NCBI GenBank assembly: GCA_018343915.1
Contig: JABRWF010000002.1
Span: forward strand, 496,001 to 560,000
DNA length: 64,000 bases
Reading direction: 5' to 3'
From: Agroathelia rolfsii
Lineage: Eukaryota; Basidiomycota; Agaricomycetes; Amylocorticiales; Amylocorticiaceae
Position numbers and translations under genes: made by a program
Notes under the pieces: generated by a model
The model's database searches: none
Seen by the model: only the letters and a program-made list of their open reading frames with translations
What the model was told of the DNA's origin: nothing
Shown here: one piece after another, positions 13,203-28,591 of the stretch
How the letters are laid out: the number at the start of each line of letters is the position of its first letter
Position numbering within the stretch: the first letter of the stretch is position 1

Positions 13203-15191
13203 CTACTCGTCATCATCGTTTCCGCTGGCGTCATCTTCATCATCTTCTGTCACACCAACTACACCTCCAGAGCCTTCTGCATAGTCTTTCAGAGTTCGCC
13301 CTGCCTGAGCCAGCTTGGCGGAGAAAGCTTTACGTGCGCCGAAATTAGCACCGACATCCCATATTTGCACTTTAGCCTTGCTTCCCGCCGCTGCCAGGGT
13401 GAGCGGATCATCTGGGGAAAAAGTCGCAGAAAATACTTTTCCCTGTCGCCGTGATAAATAAAAGGGGTGAAAAAGAAGGAGCAGAAAAGGTCTACATACC
13501 ACACCAAGGTCGCATGATGTGACAAGGCTGACTTGCCTTTTGTTGTCTTGTTCAGACACATTCCAAACCTTGACCAACTTATCCGTTCCTCCAGTAACAA
13601 TGCATCCGCGTATATGCGGGTTGATATCAAGGGCAGAAGCCGCACCGTCATGAGCAGATAACGTGAACACGGGTGGTGAAGGGGTTGATATGTCTGAAGC
13701 CAGCGTCCGAGCATCATAACTTAGCACGAGGCCATTTTCCAAGGACACCTATGAATTTTGGTCTAAGAATCGAACGAAAAAAAAAAGATGAATTATAGAC
13801 ACACATAGAATAGATGGCTTTCCCATGGATCCCATTTCAAAGCTTCCACATCTGCACCTACGATAGTTCCCACGCCTGAATCTGGTGCACGGGAGTCAAA
13901 CATCCTCACTGTTCGGTCATAGCTCCCGGTTAATAGGACCGTTGGCTCCTTATCGTTCCATTGTACTGACTGAACCTTGTCCTTATGCACAGCAAAACTT
14001 CTTAGAGCGCCGCTACCTTCGTCATTAGTCATAGGCCTGCTCAGGTCCCATAGTTTTACCGTCCTGTCTGCGCTCGCACTGGCTAGAAGGTTGCTATGTG
14101 TTTTATTCCAAGATAGTGAAAGGACAGCATCGACGTGATGTGCATCCGAAGTAGGACGATGTTTTGTCTTTTTACGTTTTTTCTTGCCAGAGCCTAGAGG
14201 TGTTGGTATATGCGCAGCCGTCTTATCCGGACGGCCTAGGACAGCGTCCGGATACATTGCCTCCACAACGTCCAGCGACCAGATCTCGATTTCGGGATCG
14301 AGTGTACCGACGGCAATGTAGTTTCCGAATGCGCCAGGTGATATAGAAGATTCAGACTGCGCAGACGACGCAGGTCGAAAATTGAGCCATTCCAAACATA
14401 GAGGGAAGTTAGGCAGCATGAGGTCATGATGAACGTAAAGGTTTTCCGACGATTCGTCGTAGACATAGACTTCAAGCTGGGAAATTTCGTCCTCCGTCTT
14501 TGCAGTCACAAGAAGATTATCAGAGGGGTAAATTTCGAGTTCTTGACGTTCGTTGTCTTCGTCATCCTCTTTTAGTGTTATGTAGGGGTCTTCGTCGTTG
14601 TTTCGATAGTAGGTGAGGCCTTTAATGTTGCTAAAGACGCCATCGCCTGTGATCCTCGTGAGCCCGAGTTGACAACAAAGGTGAATCGACTTACCGATGT
14701 CTTTGGTGTCTTCGTCATCGTAAGCGTCTAGATTATATGGAGCAAGATCATCCCCCGGTTTTGATACCTTTGCTTCCCCATCGACGTCCATAGCCTCGAC
14801 AGCCTCGGCAACAGCGTCAATATTTCCATCATCTGTTCCGCTTAAGATGGTTTATTCATGTCGTTCGAGTTTATCGAGAGGCAATGCACTATACTCACTT
14901 ATCGTCAACCCAACCGTCCTCATCCTCGTCCTGCCCATCTGCGGTCTCTTCCTCTGCATCCTTTCCCAGGCTCAATGCGGCCTCGTGCGCACGTTGAAGT
15001 TCTTTACGCGCATCCTCGAGTTCGATCCGTGCAAGGGCACTTACACGCTCAAGTTCTTTGTCGTCAAGGACATATTTTGATGGATGCTGAACAGAGACGC
15101 CCCGTTTCACCCTATTTATTCAACGTAAGTCCGATGTTGCAGTTAACCTAGAAATGACAGACCATGCTACGCAAGAGATCAAACTGCTCAT
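13203..15191 (-). CDS. PWP1: PWP1 homologue, WD40-repeat ribosome biogenesis protein (572 aa)
   Basis: Six exons (15163-15191, 14899-15111, 14695-14840, 13805-14646, 13500-13748, 13203-13442) give 572 residues. The 29-nt first exon encodes MSSLISCVAW, and the junction rebuilds the PWP1 N-terminal signature CVAWVKRGVS followed by KYVLDDKELERV, close to yeast PWP1. An acidic segment and GVFSNIKGLTYY lead into WD40 repeats, including the clear LASASADRTVKLWDLS and LLTGSYDRTVRMFDSR repeats, and the tail is acidic (DDEDDASGNDDDE). PWP1 proteins act in the nucleolus in 60S ribosomal subunit assembly and rDNA transcription. Without the 29-nt exon the protein would start at an internal Met and lose the conserved N-terminus. 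It converges on xylanase A (152 bp between stops) and diverges from the next gene. Confidence 0.92.
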
Positions 15192-15444
15192 GGCAGCAGA
15201 AATTTCACAAGTTGATGAATGTCTGCTGGCGGAAGCAAATGAAAAGCTAGACTATGCTTATCTAAGAGTGAAATCACATGATTTGAGCATTTAGCTGTGC
15301 CACTGTTTTTGGATTACATAACTGTCTGTGGCGCCGGCGTCCCGTAAGCCGGTATGCCAGTCTGAGCAAGCCCCAGCCCCAGGCCAGTCAGCGTGAGCCC
15401 GTACGCCGCCCAATACTTTCCTGGCCTCTCTGCCGTACTATGCT

Positions 15445-17045
15445 ATGGGGTCCATGACAGCAACGACGCACGCTGAATACAGCCGCTCTTTCTCGTCCTC
15501 CTCATCTGTAATATCTGTCAAAGCAACTGCCATGTCTTCTGGCCCATCCTCACCTGTAACCGCAGCAACTGGCTCAACATTGACAACATTGCGCTCCCTC
15601 TACAGTCGTGCTGCCCGAGCCTTTCTTCACCGGGATGTTGCGTTGACTTACACACTCATGGCTTCTGCTCGCCATCTGCTGGCCCCACCAGATGGTACCG
15701 AATCTGACTGGCTAGATTCTCAGAGACGTAAATGGGACATATTGCGCATCACTTTGGATACAACCGTATTCGTGTCGCCATCATCTCCCCCTCATAACGC
15801 TCATTTACCCTCACAAACGAAGGAAATGTTGACCATGACCCCCCAGGCTATGCTCACTTCTTCGTATGGCGATTCGGTCAAACTGTTTACGCCAAAGAAG
15901 CATAAGCCGAGCTCGGCTTGGTTGCCATCGCAGGTGCTTGCAGCACTTGTATTGAGTAGTATCAAGCTTGGAGCACCTGACATGGGAAGGTTCATGATAG
16001 AAGACTGGTTGGGTCATAGGACAGTTGGGACTGACGCCGAAGGATACGAGAAAGCTCTAGACCTGTATTGTCTACAGGTCTTACCTAGACTAGAAGAGTG
16101 GTCTTACGCGCAAGAATTTTTGGAATATGAGAGTGAGCTACCACTTGAGCATCGAAAGGTGAGCTGCTGTCCTCTCCTTGAAGCAGGCCATGATGCTAAT
16201 ACAATATCCAGCGCATGCAAGTCTCTCTTGAGACATTACATACACAACGAATCGCATCCACTCTAAAGCAGACGGTATCCGAGCAATCCTCATTAATGCC
16301 ACATCCGCAATACTCGCCACGCTCAATATCGCCCTCACCCTCCACTTCGTCTTCATCAACATCATTATCAACAACTTCCACGCATACAGCGGTGCCTCCC
16401 ACTCCTCGTGGCCCCTTATCGAATGGTTTATCTGCGCTCACACCCGTGCGCTCACGAACACCAGTGGCTCGATCCGTGTCTTCACAGTCTTCAGATCAGA
16501 CCATTCGCCGGGTTGATAAAGGGAAAGATAAAGCGATGGACAAACAGATACCCCTTTCTACTTATAGCCATGGGAGAGATCATGTTGATCCCGCCTCCGT
16601 ATCTTCCCGTGATCCTTCTACGTCGTCTACTGCAAGGTCGTTAGAACGTCGTCGCACAGGTACTCCCCAGCTTCACACTTCTGCGACATCTGTATCCACC
16701 CCACCTTCGTTCTTCTCTTTGGTTCGCGCAAGCTTGGCACCCCATCTTACACGCCCCAAAGTGACGACATTTGTTCTCCTTTTCATCATTTTCCCACTTC
16801 TTTCACTTCTCTTTCGCATACGTCGGCGACGAAGACATCTTTCCTCCGTCCCATCATTGGGCAATGGACAACCTGGATCTCTTGCAGGCGCTCATGGTGT
16901 TAGTGCGGCGGAGACTGCGCGACGCCGGCTTGCAGCATCATCTCGTGCAAAAAGTCTCAGCGGACCCGATGTAGCAAAGCTATGGGCTGAGGTGATGCGA
17001 ACCATCGTTGATACGGTGAAAATGGGAGGCCGAGGACTTGTATGA
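15445..17045 (+). CDS. Tail-anchored membrane protein, possible PEX26-like peroxin (515 aa)
   Basis: Two exons (15445-16158, 16212-17045) with one 53-nt intron encode 515 residues. The N-terminal half (about 45-240) is alpha-helical in character, with TLRSLYSRAARAFLHRDVALTY near its start, suggestive of a TPR-like helical domain. A long Ser/Thr/Pro-rich disordered region (about 255-410) follows. A single hydrophobic segment (FVLLFIIFPLLSLLF, about residues 431-445) sits ahead of a basic RIRRRRR run and a short C-terminal tail. That layout fits a tail-anchored protein. Fungal PEX26/PEX15 peroxins, which hold the PEX1-PEX6 ATPases on peroxisomes, have a comparable layout, but I see no diagnostic motif, so the name is a suggestion only. 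Confidence 0.6.
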
Positions 17046-20000
17046 GGTGGTACATCCGCCGACTATATCTATCCTTTTTCTTCTTCTTTGCTCTTCCGTC
17101 ATGCAAACGTATTCCCTCCCTTCGTTCAACTAGTCCTACTCCACACGCCATCCAGTATGTCTCCTCGGACCCGCTAAAATATAGTCTACACAAACAGTTG
17201 CTATGGGATTGCTACTATTCTAGGCAAACATTGCGCACAGAATGAGTCTAGGAACGAGCAAGGAACAAGCCTACGCTTTGCAAGCTTACCAGGATAAGTA
17301 CTGGATACCCGATTGCAGGAGAATTTTTGTGAGCAATACATAAGAATAGAAATGGTGAGAGGCCTGTGACGTCGCCATCGCTTAATATGAATCATATCCT
17401 ATAGTCGATCGAGTGATTCATGAGATACCTGCTGATATTTTATATTCATCAAATCATAAGGATGGCGATAATTTGTGATAAACCGCCCCTGAAGACAACA
17501 AACGTCTAAACAGCGTTCTCGATCCGCTCTTTATTTTTATCCTGTTGTTTCGCTTCACTTTTGCGTGGCTCGCTATCCGTTGCGAATGTAGCTAACCGGG
17601 TTGGTGACTCAATACATTGTTCGCCAATTCCAAATGTTTCGGTCTGAAGCCACCGTGTCACCAGCAGCAAATCCGACAGGAGTCCCGATGATATTTTTAT
17701 CCACCACTGATTTTCGGCTAAGCGATCTGCATGTAAGTCATCACACCTGTCAGTATATAGATGTCACTACCTGCTTGCGGGCCCTCCGAGGGGTATTTGC
17801 AACAGGTTCAATAAAATATCCATCAAGGTTACTCAACATTCGGCGGTTCGGTAACTGTTGAACATGTCATGAATACCAGTAGACGAGTCTCCGACAGTGC
17901 TCCCTTTTTTTTTTTTTTTTTTTTTCTTGAAACGTTCTTCACTCGCACTGGCATTGATATTCTTGAAGTATGTTGAACCGTTTAGTACCAGAGGCCGCAG
18001 CTATTGGTAGGCATGACTATGCCACCGCTGATCCTAACAGTCAGTATTGACAGGCATCAGTCCATCAACATGTAACAATATCTGTATTACAATGCGCTCA
18101 GAGAATACTAGACGTTGACTTCGGGCCCGGATATCAAGGTTACTCCCGCCGTTGTCCACTAGTATATGTCGGTCCATATCGGGGCTTTGTAAAAACATTA
18201 TGCCAAATATTCGACGGATGTTCTCATCACAACAATAATGGTCGTAAGCGGCTTCGCAGCTCCATCAACAAATGCGTCAACACCCATACATCATCTGCAT
18301 ACGGGTCAGGCTCATATCTCCATGGTGCTACTCTGAAAGAACTTGAATAACGTATCTACCCTCGTAAGCGAGTCGAGCCATGACGCTATCACGTACTCTG
18401 ACATCAATGCGAAGCAACCACTCGGTTCGCCATCAAGCTCCTGAGCGACGATGGGCCTTGTGAAGAGAAAATTTAAGAACTGGAACTCCAGTAGGTTCCA
18501 TCAATCAAATCAACATGTCTTCGTCTTGTCTGGGCCTCCCTCAGATTGCTGGCCCCGTACTCATGTTCTTGTTGCGCTTCGGGGATAACTTGTCATTCTG
18601 ATTAACGCCAAAAGGCATTCCAGAGACTGTCTTAGGTCCCATGGACCCATGTCTAATTATACATTGTCTACGACAAAGTAATGTGGTACCCCATTTCACA
18701 GACGGGCCATCATTGTTACATCAGTGATTACCTCGAGCAAGTCTTGAGTGATATGAAACTAGTGGCGCACCGATAAGACTCACCAATGTGGTCCTCCGTA
18801 GAACAATGCAGACGTTTGCAAGTCCAGAGATTACGCCTGCGATTACAATAATAGTTCTCAGGTGGTATTCGTCATAGCACTCCAGAGCGGATTAATGTTG
18901 CCCACCAACGGCGAAGAGTGCCATATTGTTTAACATTTAGCGCTCGTTTGTTGTCTTTCAATTCCAACATGATCTATACCATTCGTTGTAGACGAACTCT
19001 GGAGGCCTACCCGCGGAAATTATCAGGAATTCATCCGAGGGTTCTAAGACCAAACTCACTGCATGTGTATGTAGTCAAGTGATGGTACTACTGCTTTAGT
19101 GTGCGTGGTATGACAGATGGCCACACGGGGAGCGGCTGATGCATATGCGCTACTTACTCGGACCATCTCGGAAGTCTTGATTGATTTCGAAATATCTTAA
19201 CTTGAGTCGGAACTATTATCGGTGCTAATTACACAGGAAAATATAGTAATATATTTGATCGGCATAAAATGCAGTATACAGTATATTTATGTTCTCCCGA
19301 GCCAATTAAGTGGTTCCAGAGATTATTTTGTCAGTACCACCGGGTTGAACGTCATTCACCCCAATGCGTTTCATGTTGCCTTTCAAAGTCGTGTGATGGG
19401 ACAATTAGAGCAGTAATCCTCCTAAGGAGACAGGAAGTGTTGCCTCACTAGTAATGATCCATCAATATCTTTCATATTGTGATTGATAGACTTGGACTGT
19501 GTTGGCTACTTGATATTGATCCGGAATGAAGGCAAGCTACTACTTTCGACGAGAGTGGACGCCACTTCATGCAATCGGACATATTTTTGTGCTGTTGAAC
19601 AAATAGGAGCATATGCTGTTTGGTTCAGTCTCATCCAATACGATATACCCTATACCAGTATTTTTACACGAAGCGAGGATGACTAGCTTAGTCAAACGAC
19701 AAGAAATCATGACCCGAGATACGTTATAGCACTACACTAGTCGTTACAAATAAAATTGAGCTCACCTTTTAATTTATTACTCCGGACCGAACTCCAAGCA
19801 GAGACAGCTGCGCATTCATTGTAAAATATGAGATTGATTGTATTGTATCGCATCAATGTACTGGGCTTTTGCTGAGCCAACCGGAGAAATAGGGTTGAGG
19901 AGGGCTTCGGGGAGACTTGTTCCCGAGACAACTGCGTGGAGCGAAAATTGGGGCATATGGGCACTCAGGTTCAAGCGCTGAAGCATAGACGTCGTAGACC

Positions 20001-20735
20001 TGCTTTCATGTTCCCAGCTGACACGCTTTGTTTCAGGCTCATATTGATGAATTATCAATTATATGGAAAGGACTTGCGCCGTCCATGGCTGTGTGTTAAG
20101 CTATTATTCCCAGGGTACAAAGAAACATTCTGATGAAGAAGAAAAAACCCACAATATCAAGTCACCGTAACCGAGCAAGAAGCAATTTTTCCCGAGTAGC
20201 GTCGAGACTGGGGGAGAATTTGAAATACCTCAGCGCCTGGATAGATTCTCGGAAAAAAAAGGATCGGGGGGCGATTCAAAATCCAGAGATAACATTGCCC
20301 AACAAGCATCGAGGCCATGAGAAGGGTATATGACCATCAATAATAAAAAAGAGCATAACCGGGGGACTGCCAAGTCAACTGGGCGTGGTGTGGATAGGTA
20401 AGAAGTTGCTTTTGATGTTGATAGCTCGGATAGTCAATGAAACGTTTTGGAGTTATCATCATTGTCAGAGTTCGGGCGATTTAGTCGTAATAGAGAGAGA
20501 TAGGAGCAAGTTGAGACTATTTCACACGATAGTCTGTTACTTTAAAAAGAAGAAGACCATAAATCCGGTTACGCAACAATCAATTATTAAATGGTGCCAT
20601 ATGGATTATTCTCTTTTTTTTTGGTAGTAGTAGCAAAATTGCGGATACAGTACGTGGCGTTGCTTTGTTTGATATGTCGGCATAACTGCTTTTGCGGTGT
20701 CATGATAAACACAACATACATGAGAGCCCTGTCAA
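17046..20735. other. Gene-free interval, 3.7 kb, with a 21-nt T tract
   Basis: No gene can be supported between the tail-anchored protein gene and COQ9. Open frames are short and inconsistent. A run of 21 thymines lies at 17905-17925. I could not identify terminal repeats or transposon proteins; the region may contain decayed repeats. Confidence 0.45.
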
Positions 20736-21787
20736 TCAAGGCAATATTCCTGAGCTCTTGATGATCCCGCCCAAGCTCCTAAGTATATATGAGCCAAAAA
20801 GAGCACCCTCGTCAAGAGTTGATTTGGCTTGTTCACGTGTAGAAAGGAGGGAATCAAGGAAGGTAGATGCGGTGTGCGGTGAAGTCAGTTGATGCAACTC
20901 TGACATGTAGGTAAGGAATGAATGGCCATCATTACACAAGGAAATGCATCGCTTACCTGCGGCTGTATACACTGCAGCTAGCGAAGCACGTTGAGTATAC
21001 CAAGACAACTACACAAAATCCGTGAGTAACGCTACTACAGAACAAGACTTAGACCTTACGTCGGGCTTTGTCTCTCCTGTTAGATGACAAACTTCATCTG
21101 CAATTTGGAATGAATGGCTGAGCATAGGTCTAGGGTCGAGGAGGTGAATCCCCGTAGATGGAGTAACCAGTAGTGCAAAGGCCTGTAGAACATTAATTAG
21201 CTTCTATTAACTCCATAGGATCCCAAAGGCAATGCAATGGGACGAACTTGTGGAAGATGCTTCAGCACAGGCTCATTGAAGGACAATCTTTTCTTAATTA
21301 TTTCGGCAGCAGTAGGTCGAGAATGATGATCACTCGACATATAGACATCCTTTGCGGAAAATTCCTGAATCATTGTTTGCTTCGCATGGTCTAACCATGC
21401 ATTGACCAATGCTCGAGGTGCATCATTGCCTTCACCAAAAAGGGCCGATACTGAGTTGTCAGATAATGGGCTGGTATGCTTATGTGTGTCTGTTTCTAAA
21501 CGTCCACTTGGATGTGTTGAAAGAACGGAGCGTGCTAGAGCTTCACGAGTGAAGCCGTAGGTTGGGACCAACGGTAGTGCGCGTTTGAGAAGCTGGCTAA
21601 ATTCCACATTTGACACGCGCTATTCTTTTCTGGGGTGTAGATATGCTGACCTTGCCATGATCACAGGTAAAGCACAGGGAGACCAACAAGAGTCTGGGGT
21701 ATTTACAAGCACTAATAGACGGGTAGCAAAAGCTTATTCAAGTCGATGGCCCACCTTGAAGAGACTACGGCCCCGGCTTCGCGTCAT
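20736..21787 (-). CDS. COQ9: COQ9 homologue, mitochondrial ubiquinone biosynthesis protein (~247 aa)
   Basis: Four exons are secure (21248-21619, 21060-21182, 20957-21008, 20736-20899). COQ9 features include YGFTREALARSVL near the N-terminus, the GIHLLDPRPML motif, YTQRASLAAVYTAAELHQL and the terminal ILRSLGGIIKSSGI. COQ9 is a lipid-binding TetR-fold protein that presents substrates to COQ7 in the mitochondrial coenzyme Q complex. The 5' end is less certain. The main frame has no ATG of its own: it opens at CGC-GTG just after a TAG. A phase-0 exon at 21755-21787 (ATG followed by TRSRGRSLFK) would supply a basic, Ser-containing N-terminus that fits a mitochondrial presequence; this implies a 135-nt intron, longer than its neighbours. 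eIF3j starts 121 bp away on the other strand. Confidence 0.88.
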
Positions 21788-21908
21788 ATCACGTGACCAC
21801 TAGGCCAGATCTATGATAATCTTTTGTCCCGCGACTTCAAAGTTGGCTGTGACTACGTTGCTCTTCTTCACTCCTGGGATACTTAGTTGTCGGAAGAACC
21901 GGTGAAAC

Positions 21909-22969
21909 ATGTCGGACGATTGGGGTATGCCAAAAGATTCTGCAATGTTCTCGCCGGGAAGCACGGATTTCTCAGCTCATGAGGACTTTATTTGGGATTT
22001 TCTCTAACGTAAACTGTCATATCCTCCAGAAGCTTCAGATAGCGACGCGCCTGCATCTGCCCCAACTGCCAAGGCTCCGCCCCCCGCTAAGCCAGTCGTG
22101 AAAAAAAAATGGGAAGGCGAAGACGAAGAAGACGAAGCGCCCGTTGTATGCAGTATCTCGAGTATTTAATCCTCGCTAGCTTTGGTATCTCATGATGTAT
22201 TTCAGAGTGACTGGGAGGCATCATCTGAATCCGAGGAAGATGCACCCGCGGTCGTAGCTCCGGCTGCTCCTCCAAAAAAGAAGGGTACTCTCAAGGCCAA
22301 ACTTGCTGCAAAAGAAGCAGAGAAAGCTGCACGCAAAGCAAATGGTGAAGACGAAGATGATTACGATAGCGATGCAGTGCTGGATCCCGGAGCAAGAGCA
22401 AAGTTGGACAAGGAAAAAGAGCTGAATAGTGACTTGAATAACGCAGCTGATCTTCTGGGTGCGGCGGCGCTGGGAGGTAAATCTACTATTCTAAATGGAA
22501 AAAGTTTCGACTTCATTGATCTCGCTCTACCAAGGAACTTCTTCATCTGAACTTGACTGGCTACTGTCTTTCCAGCCACGCACAAAAGATGACTTCACCC
22601 TCCTAAGCAAGCGCATTATTGAGACGATCATCACTCGACATCAGTCGAAGCCGCTCTACGCATCTTTCGTTGAGGCTCATGTTCGTGCTCTTGCAGAACC
22701 GCTCAAGGATGTAGAAGTTCGCAAGGCTGCTAGCGGCTTGACAACTCTGGCCAACGAGAAACAGAAAGAACAGAGAGAAAAAGCCAGCGGGAAGAAAAAG
22801 CCATCGGCCAAGGCTAAACCGATCCTGGGTCCCTCCAAGGGCAATAAGTGAGTTCTTGACAATGGCATTACATTGCCTCTACTTAAGACGGTATTTAACT
22901 AGGGTTGACACAAGTACATATGATGAGGCATTGGACGACTTTGGCTCTCATCCTGATGATTTTATGTAA
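21909..22969 (+). CDS. HCR1: Translation initiation factor eIF3 subunit j (HCR1), 260 aa
   Basis: Five exons (21909-21924, 22030-22145, 22206-22476, 22535-22847, 22903-22969) give 260 residues. The first exon is only 16 nt (MSDDW plus one base). The protein has the acidic DWE repeats of eIF3j (SDWEASSESEED), a Lys/Ala/Glu-rich coiled coil (KAKLAAKEAEKAARKA), the LLSFQPRTKDDF motif and the C-terminal LKDVEVRKAASGLTTLANEKQ block. eIF3j binds the 40S subunit at the mRNA entry channel and assists start-site recognition and recycling. Size matches the family (about 260 aa). The gene shares a 121-bp divergent promoter with COQ9 that contains a TCACGTGAC box at 21789-21797. Confidence 0.93.
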
Positions 22970-23274
22970 TGACATTTGCCAACTTTTTGCCAGTACACAT
23001 ACAATGGCATCGGACTCATGTATATAGTATGTAATTTTGTCAACGTTTACTTTATTTTCTTCGGCTTTCCCCCCAAGATCTTGCATTCTAAACTCATTAC
23101 GAGAGCAGTCGAGAGCGGTTATTACTCCCCAGATTTGACTGACAAAATATATCTAGAAAATTCGAGTCTCACCCAAAGGAAAATAAGAAAGAGCCAAGGT
23201 ATCTATTTTTTTAACAAGCCAAATATACCAAATACAATAGATATTCAACCGAATAATCATGTGAAATGGATGCC
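22970..23274. other. Convergent 3' interval between eIF3j and xylanase B
   Basis: This 305-bp AT-rich spacer lies between two converging genes. I see only 3' untranslated sequence. Confidence 0.5.
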
Positions 23275-25081
<1,807 letters not shown>

Positions 25082-25662
25082 TGTGGCTTCACTCTAAAAA
25101 CACTGAGAATTGTCTTGCAGAAATGGTATCAATTCATCCTCATGCATTTATAGTCGGCTTTCAAAACCAACGTAAATGGACGAAAAGAATAATTCAGCGG
25201 AGATTTTCCGCCTGTTAAGTCCCGTGCATAGAAACACCGCATACCAGCCTGCTATGTAAATTGCGCAAGGGCGGGCCACCACCGTTACATGTAGTGTGTT
25301 TGTCCGAGAAAATATATGAATAGTACAATCCGTGATGGTTGTTTCTAAAAGTAAGCGCTGACAGCAGCATGCGAGTAAAAGGAGGGCTGAAAAAAGAACA
25401 GCGGAGGTATCCGGCGATAGTATATGCACGACCTACAGCGTCCGTTATTAATTTTAGGCAATGTATACAGCGAGCACGATATTGAGGAAGTAAACTCTGG
25501 ACAGCAGTGTAGTTGGAATGCATGACAATTTTTAAGATGAGATACATGGGAAAATATCAGCTTAAGTACAATGACTTGAAGTAACAAGCATAGTCAAATT
25601 AGGTGCGTATCTTGGTCCTCGTACACGCGAACGCTTTGTTGATCGGGCCACGTCAGAATAAT
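25082..25662. other. Spacer and promoter between xylanases C and B
   Basis: This 581-bp interval holds the xylanase B promoter. A TATAAAT on the minus strand (25146-25152) lies about 65 bp upstream of its ATG, mirroring xylanase A. No further gene is seen. Confidence 0.45.
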
Positions 25663-27427
<1,765 letters not shown>

Positions 27428-28591
27428 GTTGTTTATGTTCGAGAGTGACCGGAGAAAACTGGACTAGCGCCACTAGGCGGATCCCTATCTCTAATAAATA
27501 CGAAACTTGAACGCCAGCAACATATAACAGCGGTGGGACCATCAACCAGCACTGGAGAATGGAACCTCGTGTTGAAGTCCAATGACCTCGTCGTACCTGA
27601 CCAGAGGATGCTATGAGACATAAGCGACGATGAATCTCGAGAGGTGAGGCAGTTTTTTCTCCAATGCCAGATCAGCTTACGCAAATAAACTGATCGCGCT
27701 CACACAAATCCCGCACGACCGGCAGGATTCTTGTTGAACTAGCATAATGGTCGTATTTCTCGTGACCATATCATACGAGGTGAAATTTCGGTAGAAGATC
27801 GGAAGTCAGTTATCATGGGCTATGGCGGACCGTTGTATAGACAAGAAGCATGCAAAACGGACGCATATGATCGATACTGTGCTGTACCAAAGGCAGTGGA
27901 GAATAAAGTAGAATCAAATGAAATCACACTTGAGGAACAGACTAACAGTTCAGTAAAATAATCACAGATAGGATATCAAAATGTATTAGATTGTTGTTAT
28001 GTACAGCTCCAACCCAAGCTACCCTCTTTCCTTCCAGCCTTCCGCACTTGATCATGAGCGCCAGCCGAAGCGGCACCTCCAAAGATATCTCGAAGGATGG
28101 TCAAAACGAAAAGATAATAACTGGTCAAAGCTACAGCGTCCAAAAACGCCTGAGTTTACTTTTGAGGACGGGAACGCGGACAAGGAGGCGGAAGAGCTTA
28201 AACCGAGCCCGAACTTTTGTGTCCTCGTAAAAATTGTTCTAAGGAAGTAAGCACCGGAAGAAAATTGGTTTTATCACAGGTACTTTAGGGCAGGTTCAGG
28301 GTCAGTCAAACGACACTGCTGTTCATGCAATTATTCATTTCATTGAGATCTTGGAAGATACCGACTGTTTTTTTTGCTCCCTGAATAACTTGGAAATTGG
28401 CATGAAAGCAAAGTCCATGTTACTATCCACAGCGAAAATAAAATGCAGTAATTTATCACGTGTATCGGCATCAAAGCCCGTCGTACCCGGACGAGTTGCG
28501 ACTCGTCATTTCATTAGTCTCGCACGGCAATATTAAACACGCCTTTAAAGTCCCCCTACTACCAACTCTGGCTAACTTGTCCAGGAACATC
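27428..28591. other. Interval between xylanase C and PEX11
   Basis: This 1.16-kb stretch contains the promoters of both flanking divergent genes, including a CACGTG at 28457-28462 upstream of PEX11. An open frame at 27999-28250 (83 codons, hydrophilic, Lys/Glu-rich) resembles coding sequence in composition, but I cannot connect it to a family or to flanking exons. It could be a gene relic. Confidence 0.4.

Noticed and set aside
17905..17925. 21-nt T tract as a retroposon poly-A tail (minus strand)
   Set aside because: No target-site duplication or element body could be recognised next to it.
27999..28250. 83-codon hydrophilic open frame upstream of PEX11
   Set aside because: No homologous motif, no connecting exons and no start context that stands out. 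It may be a relic, so it is mentioned only in the interval entry.
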